Source: Caulobacterales bacterium 32-69-10 (GTDB lineage Bacteria > Pseudomonadota > Alphaproteobacteria > Caulobacterales > Caulobacteraceae). Taken from it: a stretch of 25,039 nt of DNA. This document shows positions 1-9,125 of the stretch, piece after piece. The notes below the pieces were generated by a model, which was given only the letters and a program-made list of their open reading frames with translations, did not search any database and was not told where the DNA came from. The position numbers and the translations under genes were made by a program. Each line of letters starts with the position of its first letter. Within the stretch, counting starts at the first letter, position 1. Location: the NCBI GenBank assembly GCA_002280485.1, contig NCED01000022.1, positions 1 through 25,039 of the forward strand, given 5' to 3'.

Positions 1-195
1 CGGCGCGCCCGGCGCCAGGAAGTCCGACACCACCCAACCGACGTAGCCGTCGCGCAGGGCGCGGCCGTAGGACCAGTCGTCCCTCGTCTCCCACACCTCG
101 AAGGCCTCGCCGAACAGCAGTTGGTCGACCTGTTCGGTCGTCCGGTCGGGCCCGGCGCGCAGGGCGGCCGTCGGGACGGCGGTCGTGGCGATCAC
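1..195 (-). CDS. NlpC/P60-type cell-wall hydrolase, N-terminal SH3-like part (partial)
   Basis: Reading leftwards from a GTG at 195, an open frame runs off the window edge. The visible 65 residues look like a bacterial SH3 domain: an LRAGP segment, then FGEAFEV, a DDW, and YGRALRDGYVGWV, the typical pattern of the N-terminal SH3 module of NlpC/P60 peptidoglycan endopeptidases. The catalytic Cys-His domain lies outside the window, so the enzyme class is inferred from this module and from the family's frequent position after an M17 aminopeptidase in alphaproteobacteria. The GTG start overlaps the aminopeptidase stop as GTGA (192-195), which supports the start and indicates translational coupling. 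The product would act on murein peptides. Confidence 0.72.
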   Translation of the reverse strand, partial: MIATTAVPTAALRAGPDRTTEQVDQLLFGEAFEVWETRDDWSYGRALRDGYVGWVVSDFLAPGAP

Positions 196-1619
196 GCGGC
201 CCCGCCGTAGCGGTCCTGCAGGACCCGGAACAGGGCCCGGATGCTTTGCGCCTCGGCGCCGGCGGGCCAGCCGGGGCGGCCCCGGGCGTTCCAGGCGAAG
301 ACGTCGAGGTGGACCCACGACCCGCTCTGGGGCGCGAACCTCTGCAGGAACAGGGCGGCGGTGATCGCCCCGGCCTGGGCCCAGGCGGCCGGGTCGTTGG
401 CGAGGTCGGCCACCTCGCTGTTCAGCGACTCGCCGTAGCCGGCCCACAGGGGCAGCCGCCACAGGGGATCGAAGGTCCGGCCCGACGCCACCGAGAGCGA
501 GGCCGCCAGGGCGTCGTCGGCGGTGAAGAAGGGGATCACCTCGGGCCCGAGCGCCACCCGCGCCGCGCCGGTCAGGGTCGCCAGATCGATGGTCAGGTCG
601 GGGGCCAGCTCTCCGGCCCGGGCCAGGGCGTCGGCCAGGATCAGCCGGCCTTCCGCGTCGGTATTGCCGACCTCGATCGAGAGGCCCTTGCGCGAGGCGA
701 GGACGTCGCCCGGCCGCATGGCGTCGCCGGAGATGGCGTTCTCCACCACTGGCAGCAGCACGGTCAGCCGCACCGGCAGCCTGGCGCCCATGACCATGCG
801 GGCCAGGGCCAGGGCGTGGGCGGCGCCGCCCATGTCCTTCTTCATCGTGCGCATGCCGGCGGAAGGCTTGATGTCGAGCCCGCCGGTGTCGAACACCACC
901 CCCTTGCCGACCAGGGCCAGCACGGGCGCATCCGCGCCGGCGCCGTTCCAGCTGATCTCGATCATGCGCGGTTCGCGCCCGGGGGCGGCGGCGCGGCCGA
1001 CGGCGTGGATGGCCGGATAGCCCTCATCCAGCAAGGCCTCGCCGGCGACCACCGTGATGGTCGCGCCGTGTTCTTCGGCGATCTCGCGGGCGATGGTCTC
1101 GATCTGCCTTGGCCCCATGTCGTTGGCCGGGGTGTTGACCATGTCGCGGGCCAGGGCGCAGGCGTGGGCGATGCGCCGCACAGCCTCCACCTCGACCCCC
1201 TCGGGCGCCGCCAGGGACGGCCGCCTGTCCGCCTTGCGGTCGCTTCTGTAGCGGTCGAAGCCGTAGCGCCCGAGCGACCAGGCCAGGGTCGCCAACTCGG
1301 GGTCGAGGCCGGCCAGGGCCTCGAAGCGGTAGTCGCCGGCCGGCAGCTTGCCGGGCAGGGCGCGCAGGGCCATCGGGCTGGAGCCCGAGCCCAGGCCGCA
1401 CAGAACCCGGCCGATCCCGCCCTCGCCCGGCACGACCAGCACCTGGCCGGCCGCGGCCTTGAACTCGTGAGCGGCGGCCAGCGCCGCCGTGGCGGGGCCG
1501 GCGGCTTCGAGGGCGGCGTCCAGGTCGGCCTCGCGCAGGATGTGGATGGGGATGGTCGCGGGCGCCTGGCCCGCCGCATGCAATCCGTCCGAAAGGTGGT
1601 GCGGCAGGGTCTCGGACAC
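192..1619 (-). CDS. Leucyl aminopeptidase, M17 family
   Basis: A 475-residue cytosolic metallo-exopeptidase that removes N-terminal residues from peptides. The M17 catalytic C-terminal half is clear: GKGVVFDTGG (238-247) carries the metal-binding lysine and aspartate, KKDMGGAA follows near 260, and the family signature NTDAEGRL is at 319-326. The N-terminal half (1-140) is divergent, as expected for the M17 regulatory domain. The start is a GTG preceded by GAGGAG about 7 bases upstream, which is better supported than the internal ATG codons. Its stop overlaps the start of the NlpC/P60-like gene by 4 bases, so the two are probably one operon for turnover of peptides, possibly murein-derived. 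The family is secure; the exact substrate and whether it is the cell's PepA orthologue are not, so no symbol is given. Confidence 0.93.
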   Translation of the reverse strand: MSETLPHHLSDGLHAAGQAPATIPIHILREADLDAALEAAGPATAALAAAHEFKAAAGQVLVVPGEGGIGRVLCGLGSGSSPMALRALPGKLPAGDYRFEALAGLDPELATLAWSLGRYGFDRYRSDRKADRRPSLAAPEGVEVEAVRRIAHACALARDMVNTPANDMGPRQIETIAREIAEEHGATITVVAGEALLDEGYPAIHAVGRAAAPGREPRMIEISWNGAGADAPVLALVGKGVVFDTGGLDIKPSAGMRTMKKDMGGAAHALALARMVMGARLPVRLTVLLPVVENAISGDAMRPGDVLASRKGLSIEVGNTDAEGRLILADALARAGELAPDLTIDLATLTGAARVALGPEVIPFFTADDALAASLSVASGRTFDPLWRLPLWAGYGESLNSEVADLANDPAAWAQAGAITAALFLQRFAPQSGSWVHLDVFAWNARGRPGWPAGAEAQSIRALFRVLQDRYGGAA

Positions 1620-1643
1620 GGGCGGCTCCTCGCGGACTTATGC

Positions 1644-1658
1644 TTAACGGTTCGTTGA
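1644..1658. promoter_or_regulatory. CtrA-like box, imperfect (TTAA-N7-TTGA)
   Basis: The 77-base divergent region between the aminopeptidase and the TPR gene contains TTAA at 1644-1647, seven bases, then TTGA at 1655-1658. This is one base away from the alphaproteobacterial CtrA consensus TTAA-N7-TTAA. With one mismatch in GC-rich DNA it could be chance, but its position between two divergent starts is where a regulator site would be expected. Confidence 0.3.
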
Positions 1659-1696
1659 TCGCGCCCGGCCATGCTGTGGCGACGCCGTCTCGATAG

Positions 1697-2581
1697 ATGG
1701 ATCGACCCCAGATGTGTCCCAAGCCCGCCCGCCTCGCAACCGCGCTCGCCGCTATCCTGGCGATGAGTTGCGCCGCCACGCCCGCCTTCGCCCTGTTCGG
1801 CAAGGCCAAGCCCAAGCCCGAAGCCGCCAAGTCCGCCGAGGCCAGGCCGGGCGCCGCCGCGCCTCAGGTGCGGGAGGTGCGCCGGGCCACGCCGGAGCAG
1901 CGCGCCGCCGCCGACCGGGCCGAGCCCCTGACCCAGGCCACCTTCTGGCTGCGCGAGGCCCAGAGCGACCCGACCGACTATGAGGCCTCGATCAAGCTGT
2001 CAAAGGCGTTGCGGGCGCTCGGCCGCAACGAGGAGGCGGTGCAGGCCGCCGAGGCCGCCGTCGTCATCGCCCCCGACAATATCGAGGCCCTGCTGGAGAA
2101 CGCCCGGGCCAAGATCGGCGTCAACCAGGGCTTCTACGCCGTGGCCACCCTGGAGCGGGCCCAGAAGGTCGCCCCCCGCGACTGGCGGCCCCTGTCGCTG
2201 AAGGGCGTCGCCCTGGAGCAGAGTGAACGCCCCGACGAGGCGATCCAAGCCTATCAGCAGGCCCTGGCGCTGAGCCCCGACAACGCCGCGGTGCTGTCCA
2301 ACATGGCCCTGCTGCTGGCCGGCCGCGGCGAAACCGCCCAGGCCGAGGCCCTGCTGCGCAAGGCCGTGACCCGGCCGGAGGCGCGGGCGCAGGAGCGGCT
2401 GAACCTCGCCCTGGTGCTGGGGCTGCAGGGCAAGGTGGCCGAAGCCGAACAGATCATGCGCCGGACCCTGCCGCCCGAACTGGCCAACGCCAACCTCGCC
2501 TATCTGCGCGGCGCCGCGGCGCCCGGGCCGGCGGGCGCGGCGGGCCGCAGCTGGGGCGCGTTGGAAGGCGCGCAGCGGTAA
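1697..2581 (+). CDS. Secreted TPR protein, TadD-like
   Basis: A 294-residue protein with an N-terminal signal peptide: basic PKPAR, a hydrophobic stretch at 12-28, and likely cleavage after AFA near residue 32. A low-complexity Lys/Pro/Ala linker (35-60) follows, then tetratricopeptide repeats from about 77 to 255; helix pairs such as EEAVQAAEAAVVIAPDN and DEAIQAYQQALALSPDN are canonical TPR units. The C-terminal NLALVLGLQGKVAEAE followed by LPPELANANLAYLRG resembles TadD, the TPR component of Flp/Tad pilus assembly, but no tad genes are nearby. It is probably a periplasmic scaffold. The start could instead be the ATG at 1712 (MCPKPAR); neither has a strong ribosome-binding site. No specific partner can be inferred. 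Confidence 0.85.
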   Translation: MDRPQMCPKPARLATALAAILAMSCAATPAFALFGKAKPKPEAAKSAEARPGAAAPQVREVRRATPEQRAAADRAEPLTQATFWLREAQSDPTDYEASIKLSKALRALGRNEEAVQAAEAAVVIAPDNIEALLENARAKIGVNQGFYAVATLERAQKVAPRDWRPLSLKGVALEQSERPDEAIQAYQQALALSPDNAAVLSNMALLLAGRGETAQAEALLRKAVTRPEARAQERLNLALVLGLQGKVAEAEQIMRRTLPPELANANLAYLRGAAAPGPAGAAGRSWGALEGAQR

Positions 2582-2584
2582 GAG

Positions 2585-2685
2585 GCCCCCTCAGTCGGCT
2601 TCGCCGACAGCTCCCCCGCTTCGCAGGGGAGCAGGACGGGGGGCGACACCCCCGCTCCTCCCTGCGAAGCGCCGGATGGGGCGAG
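2585..2685. repeat. Composite REP-like palindromic element
   Basis: The gap between the TPR gene and the convergent aminotransferase is filled by adjacent hairpins. The first is GTCGGC-TTC-GCCGAC at 2594-2608. The second is GCTCCCC/GGGGAGC at 2610-2616 and 2626-2632. A further inverted copy of the second arm (CTGCGAAGCG, about 2662-2671) lies downstream. The arrangement matches the interspersed palindromic repeats typical of Caulobacterales intergenic regions. It could also act as a bidirectional transcription barrier, since both flanking genes end here, but there is no T-tract. Confidence 0.65.
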
Positions 2686-2686
2686 T

Positions 2687-3838
<1,152 letters not shown>

Positions 3839-3923
3839 GCTTGAGCCGTCCTCACGCCATGGTGATTAGAACCCGGAGCCCGGGCGTCGCAAACTACAGC
3901 CTTGGATGGAGGTCCAAAGTCCC

Positions 3924-3980
3924 TCGCGTCCGTCGCCCCCTCCGGTTCGCCGGACAGGGCGGCGGACGCGGTTCTTTTTA
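3924..3980 (+). terminator. Long GC hairpin followed by T-tract (terminator-like, + orientation)
   Basis: Fourteen or so complementary bases at 3924-3938 and 3957-3971 form a near-perfect stem (one G-T wobble). The intervening sequence holds a smaller TCCGG-TTCG-CCGGA hairpin. On the + strand the stem is followed immediately by TTCTTTTTA (3972-3980), the layout of an intrinsic terminator, but both flanking genes are on the - strand. Alternatively the T-run is the -10 (TAAAAA read leftwards) of a - strand promoter for the aminotransferase, with TTGGAA 16 bases away (3997-4002); the hairpin would then sit in a roughly 130-base leader. The sequence alone cannot choose. Confidence 0.45.
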
Positions 3981-4053
3981 GGCGTTGGCGCTGATTTTCC
4001 AACTGCCTACGGAACATCCGTTCACTCTCGCGAAATTTTCCGAGCCAGCGCGG

Positions 4054-5499
4054 TCACCGGAACGGCGGCTCGTCGAAGGCGCGCAGCTTGCGGGAGTGCA
4101 GCTGGGCCCCCTCTTCGCGCAGCAGATCCACCGCGGTCAGGCCGATCATCAGGTGCTCGGAGATGGCCTGCTCATAGAAGCGGTTGGCCTGGCCCGGCAG
4201 CTTGATCTCTCCGTGCAGGGGCTTGTCGGAGACGCACAGCAGGGTCCCGTAGGGGGTGCGGAAGCGGTAGCCCTGGCCCGCCACCGTGGCCGATTCCATG
4301 TCGATGGCGACGGCGCGGGACTGGTTGAACCTGAGAGCGGAGGTCGTGAACCGCAGCTCCCAGTTGCGGTCGTCGGTGGTCACCACCGTGCCGGTGCGCA
4401 TCCGCTGCTTCAGGGCGTCGCCCGCCTCGCCGGTGACGATCTCGGCGGCGCGGCTGAGCGCCACCTGCACCTCGGCGATCGGCGGGATGGGAATCTCCGG
4501 GGGCAGCACCTCGTTCAGCACATGGTCGTCGCGCAGATAGGCGTGGGCCAGGACATAGTCGCCGATGTTCTGGCTGCCGCGCAGGCCGCCGCAGTGGCCG
4601 ATCATCAGCCAGGCCTGGGGCCGCAGCACCGCCAGGTGGTCGCAGATGGTCTTGGCGTTGGATGGCCCCACCCCGATGTTGACCATGCTGACGCCCTGCC
4701 CGCCCGGCGCGATCAGGTGGTAGGCGGGCATCTGGAAGCGCCGCCACGGGGCGTCGGCGATCTGCTGCTCGGCGTTCTCGCTGTCGGCGGTGACGTGGAA
4801 CCCCGGCCCCGACAGGGCCTGGTAGCGGCCGGCCCTGAGCTCGCTCAAACCCCAGCGGACGAACTCGTCGACGTAGCGGTGGTAGTTGGTCAGCAGGACG
4901 AAGCCCTGCACGTCCTCGGCCGGGGCGCCGGTGTAGTGCTTGAGCCGCGCCAGGCTGAAGTCGACGCGCGGCCCGTCGAACATGGCCAGCGGCCGGGCCG
5001 ATTCCAGGGCCCACGACCAAACCCCGTCGGCCACCTCGTCGCCGATGTGCGACAGCACCGGCGTCGGGAAGAACCGTGACAGCCCCTCGGCCGCCGCCTG
5101 GTCCACCGCGAGGTCCGCCGCGCCGTCGAGGACATAGGGGTAGGGGATCTCCTGGTCCGAGCGCCCGACCGCGATCGTCACGCCGAAGTCCTGCACCAGC
5201 AGGGTGAGCTGTTCGGAGAAATAGTCGCGGAACAGGGCCGGCCGGGCGACGGAGGTCGCGTAGGTCCCGGCCTCGTTCATGCGGGCGAAGGCGCGGAACA
5301 CCCGCGGCGGCGGCCCGTCCGGGGTGTAGGTCAGCCGGATCTCCGGATAGGCGAACAGGCCCCGCGCCCGCGCCTGGGGATCGGGGCGGGTCCCGTCCTT
5401 GATGTAGGCGGCGAGGGCGTCGCGCAGGGCCGTGCACGATTCCGCGTACAGGGCCTCCAGCGTGTCGAGCAGGGCGGGGATGGCGGCGACTTCGGTCAT
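4054..5499 (-). CDS. amn: AMP nucleosidase
   Basis: A 481-residue cytosolic enzyme that hydrolyses AMP to adenine and ribose 5-phosphate, balancing purine nucleotide pools. Its length matches E. coli Amn (about 484). The N-terminal regulatory domain (about 1-180) includes [10 protein letters not shown] and the conserved ISVGRSDQ-type segment (here [18 protein letters not shown]). The C-terminal half is a nucleoside-phosphorylase fold: [43 protein letters not shown], and [16 protein letters not shown] (around 396) followed by the [16 protein letters not shown] motif with the catalytic aspartate. It is transcribed alone, divergent from leuD. No clear Shine-Dalgarno sequence precedes the ATG. 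Confidence in function is high because the two-domain architecture and motifs agree. Confidence 0.95.
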   Translation of the reverse strand: MTEVAAIPALLDTLEALYAESCTALRDALAAYIKDGTRPDPQARARGLFAYPEIRLTYTPDGPPPRVFRAFARMNEAGTYATSVARPALFRDYFSEQLTLLVQDFGVTIAVGRSDQEIPYPYVLDGAADLAVDQAAAEGLSRFFPTPVLSHIGDEVADGVWSWALESARPLAMFDGPRVDFSLARLKHYTGAPAEDVQGFVLLTNYHRYVDEFVRWGLSELRAGRYQALSGPGFHVTADSENAEQQIADAPWRRFQMPAYHLIAPGGQGVSMVNIGVGPSNAKTICDHLAVLRPQAWLMIGHCGGLRGSQNIGDYVLAHAYLRDDHVLNEVLPPEIPIPPIAEVQVALSRAAEIVTGEAGDALKQRMRTGTVVTTDDRNWELRFTTSALRFNQSRAVAIDMESATVAGQGYRFRTPYGTLLCVSDKPLHGEIKLPGQANRFYEQAISEHLMIGLTAVDLLREEGAQLHSRKLRAFDEPPFR

Positions 5500-5547
5500 G
5501 CCGGAGAATAGCCGCCCCGCGTCACGGTTTCGAGGCGGGAGTTTTCC

Positions 5548-5576
5548 TTGACCCGCGCGCCCGCAGCGCTTTCAAA
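5548..5576 (+). promoter_or_regulatory. Candidate promoter of the leuD operon
   Basis: In the 101-base gap between amn and leuD, TTGACC (5548-5553) is followed after 17 bases by TTCAAA (5571-5576), about 25 bases upstream of the leuD start. The -35 is good and the -10 is weak. No leader peptide rich in leucine codons and no attenuator hairpin with a T-tract is visible in this short leader. Confidence 0.4.
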
Positions 5577-5600
5577 CGGCCGCGACTTTCGGGAGCGACC

Positions 5601-6209
5601 ATGGAACCGTTCAATCGTCTGGAAGGCCGCGCCGCGCCGCTGCCTCTGGCCAATATCGACACCGACCAGATCATTCCCGCCCAGTTCCTCAAGACCGTGG
5701 AGCGGACCGGCCTGGGCAAGGGCCTGTTCAACGCCATGCGCTATGACGACCAGGGCCGCGAGCGGCCCGAGTTCGTCCTCAACCAGCCGGGCTACCGCAA
5801 CGCCAACATCCTGATCGCCGGCGACAACTTCGGCTGCGGCTCGTCGCGCGAGCACGCCCCCTGGGCCCTGCTGGACTATGGTGTGAAGTGCGTGATCGCC
5901 CCGTCCTTCGCCGACATCTTCTTCAACAACTCGACGGGCAACGGTCTGCTGCTGATCACCCTGCCCGAGGACCAGATCGAGCACCTGATGGAGCAGGCGC
6001 GCGGCGGCAACCACACCTTCGCCATCGACCTCGAGGCCCAGACGGTGACCGGCCCAGACGGCAAGGCGCACAGCTTCGAGATCGAGGCGGGGCGCAAGAG
6101 GAAGCTGCTCCTCGGCCTCGACGCCATCGGCGAGACCCTGCTGCACGGCGGCGACATCGACAGCTACGAGGAGAAGCGCCGCATGACCCAGCCCTGGATC
6201 GCCGCGTGA
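5601..6209 (+). CDS. leuD: 3-isopropylmalate dehydratase small subunit
   Basis: A 202-residue subunit of isopropylmalate isomerase, which with LeuC converts 2-isopropylmalate to 3-isopropylmalate in leucine biosynthesis. [15 protein letters not shown] (18-32) and [15 protein letters not shown] (76-90) are the two swivel-domain signatures that bind substrate, and [19 protein letters not shown] follows. The length is typical. The ATG is preceded by GGGAGCG. leuC, the iron-sulfur large subunit, is not adjacent: the upstream neighbour is amn on the other strand, so leuC must lie elsewhere. The stop codon overlaps the next gene's GTG by 4 bases, so leuD begins a coupled leuD-orf-leuB operon. Confidence 0.97.
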   Translation: MEPFNRLEGRAAPLPLANIDTDQIIPAQFLKTVERTGLGKGLFNAMRYDDQGRERPEFVLNQPGYRNANILIAGDNFGCGSSREHAPWALLDYGVKCVIAPSFADIFFNNSTGNGLLLITLPEDQIEHLMEQARGGNHTFAIDLEAQTVTGPDGKAHSFEIEAGRKRKLLLGLDAIGETLLHGGDIDSYEEKRRMTQPWIAA

Positions 6210-6505
6210 TCCTGGTGGTCGGCACGGTCCGCTGCCCGCCGGACAGGCTGGAGGCCCTGCGCGCGCCGATGGCGGCGGTGCTGGCGGCCACCCACGCCGA
6301 GGACGGCTGCATCTACTACGCCTATGGCCTCGACCCGTTCGACGCCGGCCTGATCCGGGTCTCGGAGGTGTGGCGCGACCGCGCCGCCCTCGACGCCCAT
6401 CTCAAGGCGCCGCACATGGACGTGTGGCGCGCCGCCCGTGACGCCCTCGGCGTCGGCGAGCGCAACCTTTCGATCTACCAAGCCAGCGACCCGGAGCCGA
6501 TCTGA
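6206..6505 (+). CDS. Antibiotic biosynthesis monooxygenase (ABM) fold protein
   Basis: A 99-residue protein inserted between leuD and leuB. It begins with a GTG overlapping the leuD stop (GTGA) and ends with a TGATG overlap into leuB, so it is locked into the leucine operon. The pattern [36 protein letters not shown] is the core of the ABM ferredoxin-like fold seen in YgiN-type quinol monooxygenases and related dimeric proteins: a central E-x-W, then AHLxxPHM. Known members act on quinols, haem or small metabolites, and many have no known substrate. The tight coupling suggests a role tied to leucine biosynthesis or clean-up of a side product, but that is inference. Full length, no signal peptide. 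Confidence 0.88.
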   Translation: MILVVGTVRCPPDRLEALRAPMAAVLAATHAEDGCIYYAYGLDPFDAGLIRVSEVWRDRAALDAHLKAPHMDVWRAARDALGVGERNLSIYQASDPEPI

Positions 6506-7572
6506 TGGCCAAGACCTTCCTCCTCCTGCCCGGCGACGGCATCGGCCCTGAGGTGATCGCCGAGGTGCGGCGGGTGATCGACTGGCTGGCCGCCAACGCC
6601 GGCCTGGAGCTCGAGGTCGAGGAGCGCCCCTACGGCGGCACGGCCTACGACAGCCACGGCACGCCCCTGCCGGAGGAGACCCGCACGGCCGCGCTGAAGG
6701 CCGACGCCGTGCTGATGGGCGCCGTGGGCGGCCCGCAATGGGCCTCGGCCCCGCGCCACCTGCGGCCCGAGATGGCGCTGCTGACCCTGCGCAAGGACAT
6801 GGACGTCTTCGCCAACCTGCGCCCGGCCCTGTGCTTCGACGCTCTTGCCGATGCGTCGACCCTGAAGCGCGAGGTCGTCGCCGGCCTCGACATCATGATC
6901 GTCCGCGAGCTGACCGGCGGGGTCTATTTCGGCGAGCCGCGCGGCATCGAGACCCTGGCCGACGGCCAGCGCCGTGGCTTCGACACCCAGACCTATACGA
7001 CCAGCGAGATCGAGCGCGTCGCCCGCGTCGCCTTCGAACTGGCCCGCGGCCGTCGCAACAAGGTGGTGTCGGCCGAGAAGTCCAATGTGATGGAAAGCGG
7101 CCTGTTCTGGCGCGAGGTCGTCACCGACCTGCACAAACGCGACTACGCCGACGTGACCTTGGAGCACATGCTGGCCGACAACTGCGCCATGCAGCTGGTC
7201 AAGAACCCCAAGCAGTTCGACGTCATCGTCACCGACAACCTGTTCGGCGACATCCTGTCGGACGAGGCCTCGATGTGCACCGGCTCCATCGGCCTGCTGC
7301 CGTCGGCCGCCCTCGGCGCCCCCGGCAAGCCCGGCCTGTACGAGCCGATCCACGGCTCGGCCCCCGACATCGCCGGCAAGGGGATCGCCAATCCGCTGGC
7401 GGCGATCCTGTCGTTCGAAATGGCCCTGCGCTGGTCGCTGGACCGCACCGACCTGGCCGACCGCCTGTTCGCCGCCTGCGAAGCCGCCCTCAACGCCGGC
7501 GCCCGCACCGGCGACCTCGGCGGCAAGACCACGACCCGGCAGATGGGCGACGCCGTCATCGCCAAGCTCTGA
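6505..7572 (+). CDS. leuB: 3-isopropylmalate dehydrogenase
   Basis: A 355-residue NAD-dependent beta-decarboxylating dehydrogenase that converts 3-isopropylmalate to the precursor of 2-oxoisocaproate in leucine biosynthesis. [12 protein letters not shown] is at the N-terminus. The substrate and catalytic residues are visible: [13 protein letters not shown] (134-146, with catalytic Y141), K192 in AEKSNV, and the metal-binding aspartates in [14 protein letters not shown] (243-256). [23 protein letters not shown] (278-299) forms the NAD-binding loop and supports leuB over isocitrate dehydrogenase. The ATG overlaps the preceding stop by one base (TGATG). It is the last gene of the leu operon here. 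The downstream gap to the convergent LytTR gene contains two hairpins. Confidence 0.97.
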   Translation: MAKTFLLLPGDGIGPEVIAEVRRVIDWLAANAGLELEVEERPYGGTAYDSHGTPLPEETRTAALKADAVLMGAVGGPQWASAPRHLRPEMALLTLRKDMDVFANLRPALCFDALADASTLKREVVAGLDIMIVRELTGGVYFGEPRGIETLADGQRRGFDTQTYTTSEIERVARVAFELARGRRNKVVSAEKSNVMESGLFWREVVTDLHKRDYADVTLEHMLADNCAMQLVKNPKQFDVIVTDNLFGDILSDEASMCTGSIGLLPSAALGAPGKPGLYEPIHGSAPDIAGKGIANPLAAILSFEMALRWSLDRTDLADRLFAACEAALNAGARTGDLGGKTTTRQMGDAVIAKL

Positions 7573-7588
7573 CTTCTCGCGGCATCCT

Positions 7589-7674
7589 CCGGTCGCCCGT
7601 AGGGCGATCCGGGGGACCCAAGCGACCTATCCAGCCCTGACGCGTCGTTTGGGTCACCCGGACAAGCCGGGTGA
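7589..7674. repeat. Two intergenic hairpins between leuB and the LytTR gene
   Basis: The first stem pairs CCGGTCGCCC (7589-7598) with GGGCGATCCGG (7602-7612), with one bulged base. The second is a perfect 8-bp stem TCACCCGG/CCGGGTGA (7654-7661, 7667-7674) with a 5-base loop, followed by TAAATTTT (7681-7688). Both flanking genes end here, so this may be a bidirectional terminator. The GGTGATGACG sequence also resembles interspersed REP-like units. Confidence 0.5.
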
Positions 7675-7694
7675 TGACGATAAATTTTGACGGC

Positions 7695-8492
7695 TTAGAA
7701 CCACCCCTCGGCCTTCAGCGCCTTCACATAACTCCGGCTCACCGGCGCCTCGACCCCGGACTTCAGGGTCAGGATCGCCCGGCCGTCGGCGCGGCGGGCC
7801 GTCTGCACCGCGTCCTTGGCCACCCACCATGAGCGGTGGGTCTGGGCGCCTTCCAGGCCCTCCAGCTCGGCCACGGCGTCGGCGAGGCGCATCAGGATCA
7901 GGTCCGAGCCCCGGTCGGTGTGCAGGCGCAGATAGTGGTCCTCGGCCTGGACAGCATGCAGGGCCGCGCCCCTGAGCCTGGGCGGCAGGCGCTCGAGGAA
8001 GCGGGCCGGCGCGGACCCCGGCGCTCCGGCATGGGTCTCCAGCGGCTGGCGCGCCGCCATGACGTTCAGGGCCGTCATCACCGCCGAGACCATCAGAACC
8101 GGGACGAAGTAGTCGATCATGCGGGGCAGGCCCTGGGCGGCGCCCATCACCTGGATCGACACGGCCCAGACGATGACGGTGTAGATCGCCGCCATGACCA
8201 GGGTGCCGGCGACGAGCTGGGCCTGGGGCCGCTCGTCGATCCAGGGGACGCGGTCCATGGCCCAATAGATCACCCGGGCCACCAGGGTGCCGGCCAGCAT
8301 CAGGCCGACCCAGTAGGCGAAGCGCAGGCCGAGCGGCGCGTGCTCGGTCCCGAAGGCGCCGGCGAAGGCGAGGAAGGCCGCGACCAGCAGGGCGATCACG
8401 ACGGCCCGCGCCCAGCGGCCAGTCGTCCACGAAGCGCCAATGGCGGGCCACCGCCGTTCGCGAAGTTCAGGCGATGGTTCGCGCAGGGCCAA
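7695..8492 (-). CDS. Membrane-anchored LytTR-family transcriptional regulator
   Basis: A 265-residue protein with four predicted membrane helices (about 27-49, 55-79, 91-113 and 124-146) and a C-terminal LytTR DNA-binding domain (about 170-265). The latter contains HAVQAEDHYLRLHTDRG, RLADAVAELEG, THRSWWVAKDAV and the closing VSRSYVKAL, all typical of LytTR. There is no phospho-receiver domain, so the membrane part probably senses a signal directly. The open frame extends much further upstream, but that part is the complement of the divergent gene. A TTG at 8492 preceded by GGTGGAG is the best start; a GTG at 8540 would add 16 residues. It lies divergent to a DUF2306-like membrane gene that could be its target or partner. 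Family secure, signal unknown. Confidence 0.85.
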   Translation of the reverse strand: MALREPSPELRERRWPAIGASWTTGRWARAVVIALLVAAFLAFAGAFGTEHAPLGLRFAYWVGLMLAGTLVARVIYWAMDRVPWIDERPQAQLVAGTLVMAAIYTVIVWAVSIQVMGAAQGLPRMIDYFVPVLMVSAVMTALNVMAARQPLETHAGAPGSAPARFLERLPPRLRGAALHAVQAEDHYLRLHTDRGSDLILMRLADAVAELEGLEGAQTHRSWWVAKDAVQTARRADGRAILTLKSGVEAPVSRSYVKALKAEGWF

Positions 8493-8555
8493 GCGACGTC
8501 TCCACCAGGGCCGATCTAGGTCTGGCCCCGCCAACCTCACTAGCGGAGCACGACC

Positions 8556-9125
8556 GTGTCGCAACAGTCCCTTTCCCGACAAGACCTCAAGCGGGGGCCC
8601 AACATGCGGATCCTCGCCCTCCAGGCCGCGGTCAGCGTGGCCGCCACGGCCCTGATCACCGCCCTGGCCCTCAAGCCCGACCGGCTTGGGGCGGCAGGCC
8701 GCTATCTGGCCGAGGCCGACCTCCACTGGCCGCGGCTGTCGCTGCTGGCCGACGCCTCTCCCGCCGTCCAGATCCATGTCGCAGCCGTCGTCGCCGCCCT
8801 GATCGTCGGCGGCGTCCTGATGAGCGGGGTGAAGGGAAACCGCCTGCACAGGACCCTGGGCTGGGGCTGGGTGGTCGCCATGGCCGGGGCGGCGGTCGCC
8901 AGCCTATTCATCCAGCAGATCAGCCGCGGCCACGGCTTTTCCTGGCTGCACCTGTTCTCGGGCTGGACCCTGATCGCCCTGCCGATCGCCGTGGTCGCCG
9001 CCCGTCGTCACCACATCCGGGCTCACAGCCGCACCATGACCGGCCTTTTCGTCGGCGGGCTGATCGTGGCCGGGATCACCGCCTTCCTGCCCGGGCGGCT
9101 GATGTGGCAGGTGTTTTTTGGCTGA
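8556..9125 (+). CDS. DUF2306-like integral membrane protein
   Basis: A 189-residue hydrophobic protein with about five membrane segments (from residue 18, about 70-90, 100-120, 128-148, 160-185). IHVAAVVAALIVGGVLM, LHRTLGWGWVVAMAGAA, SWLHLFSGWTL, IRAHSRTMTGLFVGGLIVAG and the terminal LPGRLMW follow the spacing of DUF2306 proteins, including histidines in or next to helices (HRTLGW, WLH, AHSRTM). Function is unknown; histidines near membranes suggest haem or metal binding, but this is speculation. The start is a GTG with GGAG upstream; the ATG at 8604 (MRILALQ) is a plausible shorter alternative. Only about 63 bases separate it from the divergent LytTR start, suggesting a shared regulatory region. 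Confidence 0.78.
   Translation: MSQQSLSRQDLKRGPNMRILALQAAVSVAATALITALALKPDRLGAAGRYLAEADLHWPRLSLLADASPAVQIHVAAVVAALIVGGVLMSGVKGNRLHRTLGWGWVVAMAGAAVASLFIQQISRGHGFSWLHLFSGWTLIALPIAVVAARRHHIRAHSRTMTGLFVGGLIVAGITAFLPGRLMWQVFFG

Noticed and set aside
246..1658. Long + strand open frame opposite the leucyl aminopeptidase
   Set aside because: Translation is Gly/Gln/Arg/His-rich with no motifs, typical of the antisense frame of a GC-rich gene; the same applies to other long antisense frames, for example at 2786-3844, 3985-5079 and 9980-11479.
5500..5600. Leucine leader peptide and attenuator upstream of leuD
   Set aside because: No short frame with a leucine codon cluster and no terminator hairpin in the 101-base gap.
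8493..8849. N-terminal extension of the LytTR reading frame by up to 119 residues
   Set aside because: The extension is complementary to the divergent DUF2306-like gene and reads as Gly/Gln/Arg-rich low complexity without domain character.
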